Shown here one piece after another: positions 26,102 through 38,723 of a DNA stretch of 64,000 nt. Positions within the stretch are counted from its first letter, which is position 1; every line of letters begins with the position of its first letter. Location of the stretch: positions 248,001 through 312,000 of the forward strand of contig QRFJ01000374.1 in assembly GCA_006176705.1 (NCBI GenBank), in the 5' to 3' direction. Under the pieces are notes generated by a model, which saw nothing but the letters and a program-made list of their open reading frames with translations, was not told the origin of the DNA and made no database searches. The translations under genes and the position numbers were made by a program. The stretch is from Cocos nucifera. Its lineage: Eukaryota > Streptophyta > Magnoliopsida > Arecales > Arecaceae.

Positions 26102-26479
26102 CACCCCCCAACTTAAGCTTTGCTCGTCCTCGAGTAAAGAAAGAATTTAGTTTTAAATACCTTTTAACTTTAGAGTTTCGAATTTTACCTAAGCAATTTT
26201 CAAAATGGCCATTGATATTCAGTAGAGCTTAAATGAGATATATCATTGGGGTATTAATACTTATCAATAGAAAAATTAAGTAAAGAACATTAAATTTTTC
26301 AGAACTTTTTCTAAATTATTCCACTTTTATCTCTGATTTGTCTAAACTTTCATATAGGCAGGTGTATTGCTACTTCCATCCTTCATTTATTAATTTTTAT
26401 TTTCACATTGCCCACTTTTTGATGCGAATATCATTGCTTACTTAGGCAACGGGACCCGGTTACTCGGTGGGAAACCAAT

Positions 26480-26514
<35 letters not shown>

Positions 26515-27487
26515 GTTGTACCACTATTGAGTGTCTTAACTCCTTAAGCTTTCTATTTGATCCATGTAGCGAGTCTTGGGCCAATGACTCCCAAACCAGT
26601 TGGCTTTAGGGCACTAGGTATAGAATACCCCTCGGGCTTACTAGCTCGAATCAAATAGGCTACGAGTTAAGACTAGCTTTACAACGAGCTTCTTTGCCCT
26701 TCCCACCTTTTGACGCGAAACTCAATGCTTGCTTAGGCAAAGAGGCCCGGTTACTCAGTGAGAAGTACTTGGAAACTATTTTATTAAAATAAATTTTTAT
26801 ATGAAGAAACGTATAGTTACCCTACACAAGCCTATAAAAAGTAGACTTTTCTTTGATGCTAGTAGAAATAATTAGAAATGCTCCAAGAAAAAAATTTTTT
26901 ATGTTCTGGACTTAACTCTTTATTGAATTTTCTTAATACTTGATTCCTCAATATCTCATAGATTCTCTAATCTGTGCATCAATTTTCTTTTTAAAAATGC
27001 TTAGTTTAATTCGATTCTTAAGCATAATCAAGTATCTAAATACTAAATACTAACTTTTTCGAGGACTTAAAATTTTAAAATTTTTATTTTTCTCTCCCCC
27101 CAACTTAATCGACATTGTCCTCAATGGAGAAGAAAAAATAAAGGATGTAATAAAAAAAATGGAAGAATACACCTAACTCAGTATATATATATTTATTTAT
27201 TTATTTATTTATTTATTTTTTTTTTTGGTCCAGCACATGCCTTTACAAATTTGAGCTCTCCCTCCAACTTATTCAAATTATCCTAAAAAAAGAAAATAAG
27301 ATAAATTAGATAAAAACTAAATATTGGGTTGCCTCCCAACAAGCGCTAAGTTTACCGTCTTCAGCCAGACACAATGTAGCTCACTATCCTGTGTCGAATA
27401 TTGGATTGACAAATTCCAATGGTTTTGGATTGCCAATCTCAGAAAGTTGATTTTTAATCCCATTATTGATATATTCACTGTTAATTT
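26102..27487 (-). other. gypsy-2 3' untranslated region
   Basis: Polypurine tract at 26102-26116, then Athila-like 3' sequence including a T run (about 26481-26511), a (TTTA)n tract (about 27180-27225) and GGGTTGCCTCCCAACAAGCGC near 27330. No gene. Confidence 0.75.
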
Positions 27488-28683
27488 TTAGGGATATAAT
27501 TTTATGATTCCATTCTCAGACCCATGTTTATTAAGAATTTCTCCTATTTGTTTTTCTAAAATGCTCATGAATGGAGTTTTAGGAGTTAAGTTTGATTCAA
27601 TGGGTGCTGGAATGGTGACTAAAGGCGGTTTTAATTCTGGAGGTAAATTAATGTGATCCTGCTTAAACAACTCCATTGATATTTCATTACATGCCTTTTG
27701 ATTTTTATAAGAAGAACCAGCTTCTAGGGTTGAAGGGAATAGGACATTAGGTTTATAAGTCTCGGGTAAATCATCTATTCTCTTTTCCCTTATTTCTATC
27801 TCATTTAAACTGGAACTAGCATCAGTACTAATTCCTGGCTTGGGTTCTTCTATGTGGTTAGTCTCAGTACTAACCAGTTCCTCTAAATTTTTCATTTTGG
27901 CTAGCATCAGTACTAGCCTCTCTCACCTGGTCTTGGTATGGGTCCATAAGAATCCTATAGCTTTTAAGTTCAGGAATTACTTTGGTATTCTCAAATTGGA
28001 AGATTCTTAGATGAAACATTAGATTGATAATTTAATCCAGGTGGTTGGTGGTCATTAGGTGGGTTATTTGAAATTGGTAGGTTCGGTAGTTGATCTAGTT
28101 CTCTCCTCATGTTAGACTCAACTAATTATCCTATTTGAGCTTCTAGTCTGGCGATAGATTGCTGTTGAGTTAGAATTAATTGTTGAAGTTGGTTAAATCT
28201 ATCATCAGCTAGATTGGTCTGTTGAGGAGGTGGGTATGAAGGCTGATTATAATATGATGGCTGGTTAAACTGACTAGGCTGACCATTATTATAGGCATAA
28301 TTTTGATAATTTTGCTCAAGTGAAATTTGGGTCTGAGCCTGAGTCTGTTGGGATGTCCAAGAAAAATTAAAGTTACTCCAATCTGAATTATATGAATTTG
28401 AAAATGGGTCATTAATCAATTTGGAGTATCCTTGAGTAGCTTGAACTTGTTCTTGGATAAAATATGGAAACTGTGCAGTCATAGGATATTCACTTACATG
28501 ATGGGTTGGACTAGCACAGATTGAATAACTCTCCTGATAATTAGAAGATTGTTGACCTAGGGTTAGGAGTTGATCTATTTTCTGATCAAGAAGGTCAACT
28601 TTATCTAATTTTTGGACTATTAGATTTATATTAGCCATTTGATTATTATGTTTAATGTGAATCAACCATTCAATTAAGTTCAA
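27488..28683 (-). pseudogene. gypsy-2 partial gag with unrecognised acidic extension
   Basis: 28683-28126 encodes the C-terminal half of an Athila-type Gag: CASPTHHVSEYPMTAQFPY, then DPFSNSYNSDWSNFNFSW, then a Gln/Tyr/Pro-rich stretch (NQPSYPPPQQ) and a closing QQQSIARLEAQIG coiled segment. The N-terminal gag domain is absent. 27907-27488 encodes 139 residues (MLAKMKNLEELVSTETNH..., SILEKQIGEILNKHG) that I do not recognise; it may be a rearranged gag-pol linker. No pol follows, so the element would depend on enzymes from elsewhere. Confidence 0.7.
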
Positions 28684-29711
28684 CTAAATCAGAAAAAGCG
28701 ATTTCCTACCATGCATGTATTAGTGTAACCCTAATGTATGGTTTAAAAATTTTTAGAATATTTTTTTATTTATTATTATTATTATTATTTTATTATATTA
28801 AAAATTAATTTTTTTTAATTATTTTTATTTATTAATTTTAATTTAATTTAATTTAATTTAATTATTAATTTTTAGTTAGTTTAATTTTTATTTTATTTTA
28901 TTTTTAGAGGAGAAAGGAGAAGAAAGAAAAAAGAGTTCTAAAGAAGAGGTCCTAAGGAGTCCTAGAACTAAGAAGAAAGAGAAGAATTCGGTTTAATTAG
29001 ATCTAATGTTGGTTAGCAATCAAGTTGGTCAATCAATCCTGACTAAGGGTTATCCTAGATCTAGACAGCTCCTAACTGCCAAGGTCACCTTCAAGCCCTC
29101 CAAGTGTAGGATTAGCCAATCAACTAGCCAGGTAAGTGTAAGGTCGGTGGGAGTCCCCCCGTTGCTTGCCTTAGACACCAATTATGCTTGGCCAGGTAAG
29201 CGAACGGAACCAATTAGAAACCACCTTCCTTCGGGCCCAATCGTCCCTGAACCACTTTCCTAGACACCAGTCAAATTGACTTATCCTAACCCGGTTCAAC
29301 TCTTAGGATTCCTTATCCTATTGAGCTCGAGTTCCTAGGGTTGATGTCTAATTGATTTTAAAATTAAAGGCTTAGGTCAATGCAGGATGCTGGTTGGTTG
29401 TTTGTGGGCTAAGGAAGGGTGATCAAATCCCCACCTTATCTTGTTTAATTGGGTTGTGCCCTTAATTTGATTTAATATGAATATGCACGAAAAAAAAAAA
29501 AATTCAATCAAAGGGTTTTATGCAATTTAAACTAGATGCATGCAACTAATTGAATTCTGAAAGGCTTACCTTGCCTCCAGCAATCACCAAAAAAAATAAA
29601 AATAAAAATAAAAATAAAACTAATATGATGCATGCTCTAAACAGTTAGGGTTTCTAATCTTATCATGAGGCTTTTAATTAGGTTTAAATGGAATATTTTT
29701 TAAATTAATTT

Positions 29712-29743
<32 letters not shown>

Positions 29744-29920
29744 GAAAAGAGGACTAGGGTTAGGATTGATCTTCACAGGCAAAATTAGATGCTTTCTTCG
29801 TTTTCTCCTTTTTTTTCTACAAAATAAATAAAAAAAATTAGTAAGCAATATTAAAAAAAAAATATAATTTAATTTACAAAAAAAATCAAAGAAATCAAAA
29901 ATTTAAAAATCAAAAATTCC
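28684..29920 (-). other. gypsy-2 untranslated leader
   Basis: Contains CTAGACAGCTCCTAACT and related blocks shared with the gypsy-1 leader, plus A-rich and (AAAAT)n tracts near 29590-29615 and 29720-29745. No coding domain. Confidence 0.7.
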
Positions 29921-30026
29921 TTCCCCGGCAACGGCGCCAAAAACTTGGTGCGTTTGCCGAAATTATTTTTAATAAATCAAAGAAATCAAAATCAAAAATC
30001 AAAAACCTTCCCCGGCAACGGCGCCA
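29921..30026 (-). promoter_or_regulatory. gypsy-2 primer-binding site, duplicated
   Basis: TCCCCGGCAACGGCGCCA (plus strand) occurs twice, near 29923-29940 and 30009-30026. Its complement TGGCGCCGTTGCCGGGGA matches the 3' end of plant tRNA-Asp, the primer used by Athila-like elements. The copy near 30017 lies about 6 bp from LTR C and is the functional position; the other is part of an 85-bp duplication. Confidence 0.88.
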
Positions 30027-30032
30027 AAAACT

Positions 30033-31646
30033 TGATAGGGACGCGATGCTGTCGTTAAGACACCGTGTTTATCAGTTTAATCCGACTTCTTAAAATCATT
30101 GAAAATGCATAGATAGTAGTGAGTCGGGTCGAATCCACAGGGAAGGTAGTGTTTTTAGATTTGAAATCTTTGATTTTTGAAAAGAAAAGAAGAAGAGTTT
30201 TGGGATCAAAAGTGAAGTCGGAAAATAAAAAAAAGTGAAAATTAAAAGTGCAGGAATTTAAACTTGGTACTAAGATCTACTAGTTAGATCTTAGCATCTA
30301 CTTGCAAAGCAATAATTTAAAGTGCAGAAATTAAATTACAATAAAAAGTAAGAAATTAAAATGCAAAAATAAAATTTTTATTAATTAAAATTTTAGAATT
30401 TAAATACATAAAATTTAAAAAGAAAAAAATAAAATAAAATAGCCTGATCTCTGATCTTGGATCGGCATTGGCAGAAAGATGGTGTAGAAGCTCGGCTCTT
30501 CTTCTCGGCACCCGTTGCTTCGAAGCAGCCTTTAACCCATAGCCTGGCTTCGCCCTGTACCAAAGCTTCACCTTGATCGGAGATATTCAATTTTTGATGG
30601 CCTGGGGTCCTTTTTATAGAGCTAGGAGGGCTGGATATTTTTTCTAAAGGCAATATGGGACTAATAGCCTTTGTAATCATCAAAATATAAAGAAATTTGG
30701 ATAAAATTTGAATCAAAATAGCTCTGATATGACTCTGATAAATCTGATAAAATCCAGCCATTCAATAGGAATCCAACGGTCCAAAAATCATCAAAATCGG
30801 ATGCAGATAAGCTCAGATCGGGTCGGATTAAATTCTGGCCGTTGGATCGCGCTTGATCGAGGAAATCTGGCCGCAAATCGTGCTTCGGGAGTCTTGATCA
30901 CCACCGACAGCATTCTGGACCGTCGGATCATCGCCTGGATCGAGCGCTGCCGTCCGATGGTGATCCGCGTGATGTTTGTATCTGAATAAAATTCGGAAGC
31001 AACCACAGCCGTCCGATCCTGACCGCAAACAACCACATCCGTCCGATCGCGCAATAACTGTTCCCATGGACCGCGTGGACCGGCCGCACCGCACACCGCA
31101 ACCAATCAGCGCCGCTGTTGTCGGATGAAAAGACTAAATTACCCTTGTGAGCCGCGATAAATTTCTGTAGACCCTTAAGGGGTCTAGGTCCACCACGTGG
31201 CAATCTCTGATTCGCCGGAATTTGCTGAGCTGGCGGTCCACGCCTAGATCGTGGACCGGCTGATGGCTTCAACGGCTGAGTCGGCTTGATGGCTTGGCTT
31301 GGCTTGGTGGCTCGGCTTACGGAGCCGGCTGAGCCGTTTTCTTTTTTTTATTTAATTTTTATTTATTTTATATCTTTCAAAATTCATATCTTTTTCATTT
31401 TAGCTCTGTTTTATTTGAAATTTATTTCGTTGTGATTAAAAAAATGAGCTCTTTCTATTGATAATAAAATTTTATTTTTTAATTTTTATTATTTTTATTT
31501 TTTTATTATTTTTTTAATTAATTTTTTAATTAATAAAAATATGAATTTTTCAAAAATTATATATAAATTGATTATTAATTCTTAAAAATTAATATCAATT
31601 AATTGATAAATTAATACTTCTATTGATGAATTTATGATGTTTATCA
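30033..31646 (-). repeat. gypsy-2 LTR C (1614 bp, 5' LTR)
   Basis: Begins TGATAGGGACGCGATG beside the PBS and ends TGTTTATCA. It is nearly identical to LTRs A and B. Copia-2 integrase sequence resumes directly after it. Confidence 0.92.
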
Positions 31647-34016
31647 TCTATCTGATGAAACATAAGTCGGATTCATTTGAAATGTTCAAATGATTTTGAA
31701 GTGAAGTAGAAAAATAAACTGAAAAGAGTATTAAAACTCTTCAGTCTGATCGAGAAGGAGAATATCTTTCTGATGAGTTTCTCACATATTCAGAAAAAAA
31801 TAAAATTCTCTTCCAATGGACTCCTCTAGGAACACCTCAGCATAATGGTATGTCTGAAAGGAGGAATCAAACTCTACTAAACATGATCTGATCCATGATG
31901 AATTTTGCCAACTTGCCGATATCCTTCTAAGAATATGCACTCAAATTAGCTTGCTATCTTCTAAATAGGATCCAAGTAAGTTTGTAATTTAAACTACATA
32001 TGAGATATGGACAGGACGTAAGCCAGCATTTTCACACCTCAAGGTCTAGGGGTGGTCGGCTTATGTGAAATGATTAATCATAGATAAACTTGAACCTAGG
32101 TCTGATAAGTGCACATTCATAAGGTACCCCAAAAAATCAAAAGGATATATTTTCTACCATATTGATGAACAAAACATATTCATCAGCCTTAAGACAATCT
32201 TTTTAGAAAAAAAGTTTCTTGGTAAACGAACTATTGCCTCTAAGATTGAACTTAATGAAATTCAATAGGTAGAAATACCGACACCTGTAGCTAAACCAGA
32301 ATCAGATTTGATTAGGTTAAATCTAGAGCTTAGTATACCTACACTATTAAGGTGATCCAATAGAGTACCACATCAATCCGATAGATACTATGATTTCTTA
32401 GTTTGGGATGATGATCCCATCAAACTCGATGAGAATGATGAGGATCCAATCACTTATGTGGATGCAATGCAGAGACCTGATTTCAAGAAATGGCTTGAGG
32501 CCATGAAATTCGAAATGGAGTCCATGAAGGTCAACGATGTATGGACATTGGTTGACCCACCCGAAGGAGCTAAATTCATTGGGTGTAAGTGGATCTTCAA
32601 AAGAAAGAGGGATGCAGATGGAAAGGTGGAAATCTATAAAGTCCATCTGATTGCCAAAGGATATCATCAACATTATGGTATTGACTATGATGAGACATTC
32701 TTTCCTATGGCAATGCTCAAATTCATTCGGATAATGCTTGCTATAGCTGTCCATCTGGACTATGAGATCTGCTAGATGGATGTAAAGACCGCTTTCCTAA
32801 ATAGAGAGCTAACGAAGAAGTGTATATGATACAACCTGAGGAATTCACATCTATAGATGAGTCCAAGGTGTGCAAGCTTCAGAGATCTATTTATGGATTG
32901 AAGCAAGCATCTTGGAGTTGGAACATACATTTTGATAAGATGATTAAAACATATAGCTTTGTTAAGAATGGAGAAGAGCCCTGCATTTACAAGTGGGTGA
33001 ATGATCCGGTAGTGGTATTTCTTATCTTGTACGTAGATGATATTCTCTTAATCGAAAATGATATCCCTGGACTATAAAGAATAAAAGTTTGGTTATCATC
33101 TCAGTTCTTTATGAAGGACTTGGATGAAGCATCCTATATTCTGAGAATGAAGATCTATAGGGATAGATCTAAGAGGATGTTTAGGTTATCTCTATCCACA
33201 GATATAAAAACTGTACTGAAGAGGTTCGGCATAGAGAATTCTAAGAAGGGCTATGTTTTAATAGGCCATGAAATTTCTCTCTCTAAGAAGAATTATCCGA
33301 CAACTCCTGAAGAGAGAGAGCATTTGAGTAGAGTCCCATATGCTTCGACTATGGGATCTATCATGTACACCATGACATGTACGAGATCAGTTGTAGCATA
33401 CTTACTAGGAGTAGTGAGTAGATACCAATCTGATCCAAGAGAGAACTACTAAAAAATGGTAAAAGTCATCCTTAAGTATTTGAGAAATACTAACGATCAA
33501 TGGTTGGTTTATGGCGAGTCAGATCTGAAACTTATGGAATTTATTGATTCTAATTTTCAATCTGACCATGATGATAGCAGAAGCATGTCGGATTATATCT
33601 TTATCATAAATAGTAGAGCCATTTACTAAAAGAGTTTCAAGCAGCATACTATGACAGACTCTATTTATGAAGCAGAGTACATCGTAGCATCATATGCCAT
33701 GAAAAAAGCTATATGGCTGATAAAATTCATCATCGAGCTTAGAGTAGCATCCTCCCTTAATGAACCAGTCCTGCTCCACTGCGATAGCACTAGTACCATT
33801 GCTCAAGCAAAAGAATCAAAAGCACACCAACGAACGAAGCACATACTACGCCAATACCATCTGATCCGAAAGATCATGGATCAAGATGACGTCGACCTTC
33901 AGAAGATCGACGAAAAGAAGAACCTGATTGACCCCTTCACTAAAGCCTTGGCGATAAAGAAGTTCGACGATCATAAATCAAAATTGGATATTAGATATTG
34001 TGCCGAGTGGCTTTAA
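31647..34016 (+). pseudogene. copia-2 integrase (partial), reverse transcriptase and RNase H
   Basis: 31650-32270: integrase core from the second Asp region (IKTLQSDREGEYLS, FQWTPLGTPQHNGMSERRN) onward. 32458-32775: RT start (WLEAMKFEMESMKVNDVWTL, GCKWIFKRKRD, YDETFFPMA). A stop replaces a tryptophan-type codon just before MDVKTAFLN. 32820-33077: RT palm (QRSIYGLKQASWSWN, then YVDDILL, the active site). 33111-33452 and 33651-34016: RT end and RNase H (DSIYEAEYI, HCDSTSTIAQAK, HIL..YHLI). The order integrase before RT is diagnostic of Ty1/copia. At least four stops or frameshifts make it inactive. Confidence 0.88.
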
Positions 34017-34029
34017 GATAAGTGAGAAT

Positions 34030-36511
34030 TATTGAAAAATATGTTCCAAAGTCAATCATCAGTCTGTTGATGGTTGTACTATTTTATAATTATAATTAAT
34101 TTATTAATAAATAAAATAAATATTTTGGTATTTTTGTCATAAAGTCTATATCTTCTAATAAACTCTATTGTTGTGATAAAGTCCTTAGGATTATTTAGTT
34201 TCGATAAAGAAAAAATTTATCGATTAGTGTTTAAATAGTTTACAATCAAATGATACGCTGTTAATTAGGACGACAGCATTTATCGAGCATAAATCGTTGT
34301 ATGCCATATAGGTTGATTGTTCTCTTAATCAAAGTATATGGAGATACTAGTATGGCATACAAGTGAGATGTATTGGTACATCATCACTAGACGTAACCAA
34401 CTTCAGAGCATTCTGCTGTTAAGAATTGCTTTGATGGGATATAGGTATAAATATCCCTTAGACCTGAGATTACTATAGTGGCTTGTAAGCAACTCACTGT
34501 ACTTTGGTATTGGACTAACTGAATTTCAAATTTAGTAACGAAAGATTTTTAGATACATTTAAGTACTTGTGAAGTTGGTAAATGATCAAGATAGGATTGA
34601 CCACTCTAAGAGTTGGAGAAGAATGCATCACTGTATTTCAATATAGCAAAAATATTGGCTAAGATGATCCAAAAGATGGATTTGATATTTTGAAATATAA
34701 TGTGGATGATCTAATCAGGGTTGATAGTTAAACTCTGAGATATCCTATGAGCATTTTGGTTAAGAAGATAAATTACATGGAAACTATATCCACATGGGTT
34801 CTAAGGATTTTATTCTACACATTCGACCTATCCAATCGTCGAGTATCATTACTAGATGATCACTTTGATTGGTATAAAAATTTATTTCTATACTTCTAGC
34901 TTAGGTTTGAACCTATGGGATCATACATATAAAAATTCTTGATCTGATCGAATGGTTGATCGACGATTAAGAATCGTTATTAGGTAAAATAATCGATACG
35001 ATTGATGTTTGATCTAATGCAAATATTACAAGAGGATCGATTAGCAATTAGATTGCTAATTGACTTAATTTGATTAAGCCAAAGAACTAAGATTAAGTCT
35101 AATTAAATATAATTAAATTAAATTTAGTTTGGATTTGATTAGATCAAATCTAATTAGTTTATTGAATGAACCAATTGCAAAGAGGAACGAGTCCTAGTTC
35201 AATTAGGACATGTATCAACCCAATTTCTAATTTGATTAAAAAATTAAATTAAAATTAAATCTAATTTAATCTAATTTAATTAAATTTTTAATTAGACTAA
35301 GATCTATTCTAATTGAGTTCAATTAATTCTAATTTAATTTGGTTCAAAAATTATGTTTGACCAAGTTAAATTAGAAGTCCTAGTGAGACTAGGACTTCTC
35401 TTCTTGTGCCATTTAAATTCTCACACCACCCCACGCCCCTTCCTTATTTGCATGAACTCTCCACGTCCAAGGAGAGTCCATGCGTGCCCCAAGTCCCTTC
35501 CTTCTTTCTTATATGGAAAATTTAAGGTAGACCAAGTCAAAGAAGGAGTTTGAGTTGATTTAAATTCTATGACATAGAATTTTAAGCAACTAAAACTCCT
35601 CCCTCTTTATGTTGCCCACACCCCTAATTTTTTGGTAATTTGTTCATAGCTTTTAAGAGAAGTTTAGTACAATAAAACATAATGGTCCATGGTATTAAGG
35701 AAGGAGGGGGTGCCCAAGAGTTGGGCGCCCCAAGTCTAGCCCTATTTGGATAATACTTGACTAGGTATTTGATCTAGTCAAGGATCCCTCCAAATCTCTC
35801 AATATAAAAGGTCTTTTGACCTAATTTTTTTTGAGATTCTAGAGAATTGAGAGAGGTCTTTGGGCATGGAGAGGCTGGGCGTAGAGATGCTTAGGTGTGG
35901 GAATTGTAAAGGCACCAATCAAGGTACTTTGGTGAGAGAAATAAAGAAGAAGAAGAGGGTCTTCTTTTAGGGTTTTCTCTAGATCTCTTTCTCCTTTTTT
36001 TTATGAGTTTGAGAGGTGTCTCAGTATCACAATCTTTTTCCTCATCTTCTAGATATTGGAGGGTCTATGTCTCAAAAAAGAAAGATCTAGATCAACCATC
36101 GAAGAAGGATCAGCACAGTACTAGCATACTATGCTGATTTCCGGCATCAAATTTTTTATCTACAATCGAGGGCTCGTGTGGGCAACCTATAGAGGCCGAA
36201 CACATATGTGGCTTAGAGCAACAACCTCAAGCCCAGATCAGCGAGTTAAGAAACTCAAGTTGCAAAGGTAAGGATGATTTGATCTCCCTATTACATATCT
36301 AGATTAGATCTAATGTAGATCTATGTTGATGTGATCAATATTTTTTTTTTAATATTTTAATTTTTAATTTAATTTCATATTTTGATCATGTAATAGGATC
36401 TTAGATCTAGGATTTTATGTAATTTTATTCATGAATTGATGTGATTAATTTATTTTTTTTGTTATAATTTTGAAAAAAATTCAAAAGCTAATCCTAGATT
36501 GATTTCTTTCA
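34030..36511 (+). repeat. copia-2 3' LTR
   Basis: Aligns with 8536-11009 from TATTGAAAAATATG to GATTTCTTTCA. TATA box at 35803-35810. The preceding purine stretch (AAGATAAGTGAGAA) is the likely polypurine tract. The two LTRs differ at many positions by eye, so the insertion is old compared with gypsy-2. Confidence 0.9.
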
Positions 36512-38518
36512 GTTGACACATCAGAGGAGCTTTAGCTCTATAGGGCATCGACATTTTCTCCATCGAAATCATCCATACAAAAGAGATGCATGCTCCTTCG
36601 ATGGCACTATTGAAGAAGGTGAGGCACCTAGCTGGTTGTCTAGGAGTGAGGTATTGAGAGAGTTGGATGATCTCAATGTTGAATTTAGAAAAGATGATTC
36701 GATTGATGGCAAGAAGAAGAAGCGTTGATCAAAGACAGATGACACCTACTTTAATTAAAGAAAAAAATATCTTCTTTGACTTGCCATATTAGGAGATAAA
36801 CTTATTACACTACTGTTTAGATGTAAAGCATATTGAAAATAATATATGCAAGCTCCTATTAGCAATGATCTTAAACATTAAGGATAAGACCAAGGATGAC
36901 TTAAATTCTCGATTTGACTTGAAAAAAATGGATATTAGGAGATCACTCCATCCAGAGCTGATAGGAAAAGAATAGTAGAGGCTCCCTCATGCATGCTATG
37001 CTATGAATGTCTCCAAATGGTCCATATTTCTTCGTATATTGAAGCAAATAAAGATCTCAGATGGGTACTCAAGCAACATATCAAAACATATGAATAATAA
37101 GGATGTTAAACTTGGGGGATTGAAGATTCATGATTATCATATTTTGATGCAGAAATTGATCCCAATAGCTATTCACTACATGTTGTCAAAAAATATCAGA
37201 GTAGTTGTTATTCGTCTTTATAACTTCTACAGAGATATTTGTATAAAGAGGTTGCTTAAAAAAAAGTAAAAAAAATAAAGGTAAGGATGGTGACTATATT
37301 ATGTGATCTAAAGAAGATATTTTCATCATTATTTTTCACAGTTATGATGTATCTCACCATACACCTTGTGGGAAAAGTTGCACTTAGACCCCTAGTATTT
37401 TGTTGATAGATAAATTCTATCGAGAGAAATATTCAAATGCTAAAATCTTATGTGAAAAATATAAAAAATTGCCCGAAGGGATCCATAGCAGAAGATTATT
37501 TGGGTCAAGAGTGTATGAATTTTTGTACAATATACTTAAACAAACTTGAGATACGTCGTAACTGGCCAATGAGGAATCAAGATGATCAGTATGAGCCAAT
37601 TGAGCTTGCATTTAAGTTCATTCCACAGTCAGATAGACTTTTCACTTTATACCGTCTCACTGATTTGAGAATTGAGGAAAAAATAAGGTGCACCACTACG
37701 TGCTCTTCAACTGTAATATCATTGAGCCGTACATAAGATGAGTCACTCGATCTTATTTATTTCATAATACTTAGAAGAAAATACTCAATTACACCTAAAT
37801 ATATTCTTTGTACATGCAAAAAATATAAGAAGGTCATAAGACGCTCTAAGTATGTGGGAAAAAGAAAAAATGTACAGCAAAAAATTCTTTAAGTGGTTCA
37901 AAGGTCATGTAAATGAGTACATATTCTTATCTTGTGCATCTTATTTGAACATGTTTACTAATTAGGTGTCAACTTCTTTGGTGTAGAGATTACTGCTCGG
38001 TGATATGAGCCCTGAAGTACGTGCTCTTTCAATATGACCTAATCATATCGTATGTGAGTACAAACAACTCATCATTAACGGCTATAGATTTAATATTCAC
38101 AGTCGATCTATAAATATGGAAATACAAAATAGTGGCATGATGTTGAGTGCCATCACTAGATGTTATGCTAGCTCGAGAGATCACAGCCTCATATGGAGGA
38201 TCTAAACTATTATGGGGTGGTGAAAAAATAGTCATCTTGGACTACTATTCTAAAGAAAAGATTGTGTTAATGAAATATGATTGATTTGACATCTTATCTC
38301 AATCAGGGATGAAGATTGATAAGTGCGATTTTACTCCCGTTAACATGCAACACCATTTTCATACTAAAAAATCATATATACTTGCCTCTCAAGCTAGTCA
38401 AGTCTTCTATGTTAGTGATCCCTTGGAGCCTCAATGGGATGTTTTTGTGAAGATGGTGCCTAGGCATATCTTTGATGATGCCAAGGTTGATGACGATGTT
38501 GAACCATGCATATAATGT
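36512..38518 (+). pseudogene. CACTA TNP2-like transposase, C-terminal part, broken
   Basis: Resumes the frame cut at 8535. GHRHFLHRNHPYKRDACSFDGT is a TNP2 signature (36537-36610). It is followed by a decayed HIENNICKLLL segment (36820-36870) and FDLKKMDIRRSLHPE. A DUF4218-like stretch comes next (37003-37269: DGYSSNISKHMNNKD, GLKIHDYHILMQKLIPIAI). The last part is a DUF4216-like tail (38309-38515: ILASQASQVFYVSDPLEPQWDV). Stops and shifted frames are frequent (for example near 36780 and 37740-38300), so no full protein can be made. Confidence 0.87.
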
Positions 38519-38723
38519 GCTCCTTTAGGATAAAACTTACTTGGTGCTATTGAGGTTCTGGATATATTTGTTAGAAGCGATGGTGATATCCATACCCTAG
38601 ATGCAACTAGGTGATGAGTTCAACATTTTGGTATAAATATTAGAGTTTATTTATTGATGCTCTACTAATATAAATTATTATTCAACATGTTATATTGGTT
38701 AATGTTCATTAATATTGTAGGTT

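Larger units (their letters stand above)
22303..31646 (-). mobile_element. gypsy-2: non-autonomous Athila-like element as an array of three LTRs
   Basis: In minus-strand order: LTR C (31646-30033), PBS, leader, partial gag (28683-27488), 3' region, polypurine tract, LTR B (26101-24540, truncated), a second short 3' region, polypurine tract, LTR A (23917-22303). The RT, RNase H and integrase genes are absent. All three LTRs look nearly identical by eye, so the array is young. The left end touches the N gap; the right flank is copia-2 integrase sequence starting TCTATCTGATG. Confidence 0.85.
8536..36511 (+). mobile_element. copia-2 LTR retrotransposon with nested gypsy elements
   Basis: Two long LTRs of almost equal length (2474 and 2482 bp) in direct orientation enclose a PBS and leader (left) and integrase, RT and RNase H (right). 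Near-matching 5-bp duplications flank it, and the host TNP2 sequence continues across it. Gypsy elements occupy about 12.75-31.65 kb. Gag, protease and the N-terminal part of integrase are not visible; they are either deleted or hidden in the N gap. Confidence 0.88.

Noticed and set aside
29921..30026. tRNA-Asp gene, because of the GGCAACGGCGCCA text
   Set aside because: Only the 3' 18 bases are present, twice, next to an LTR; these are primer-binding sites.
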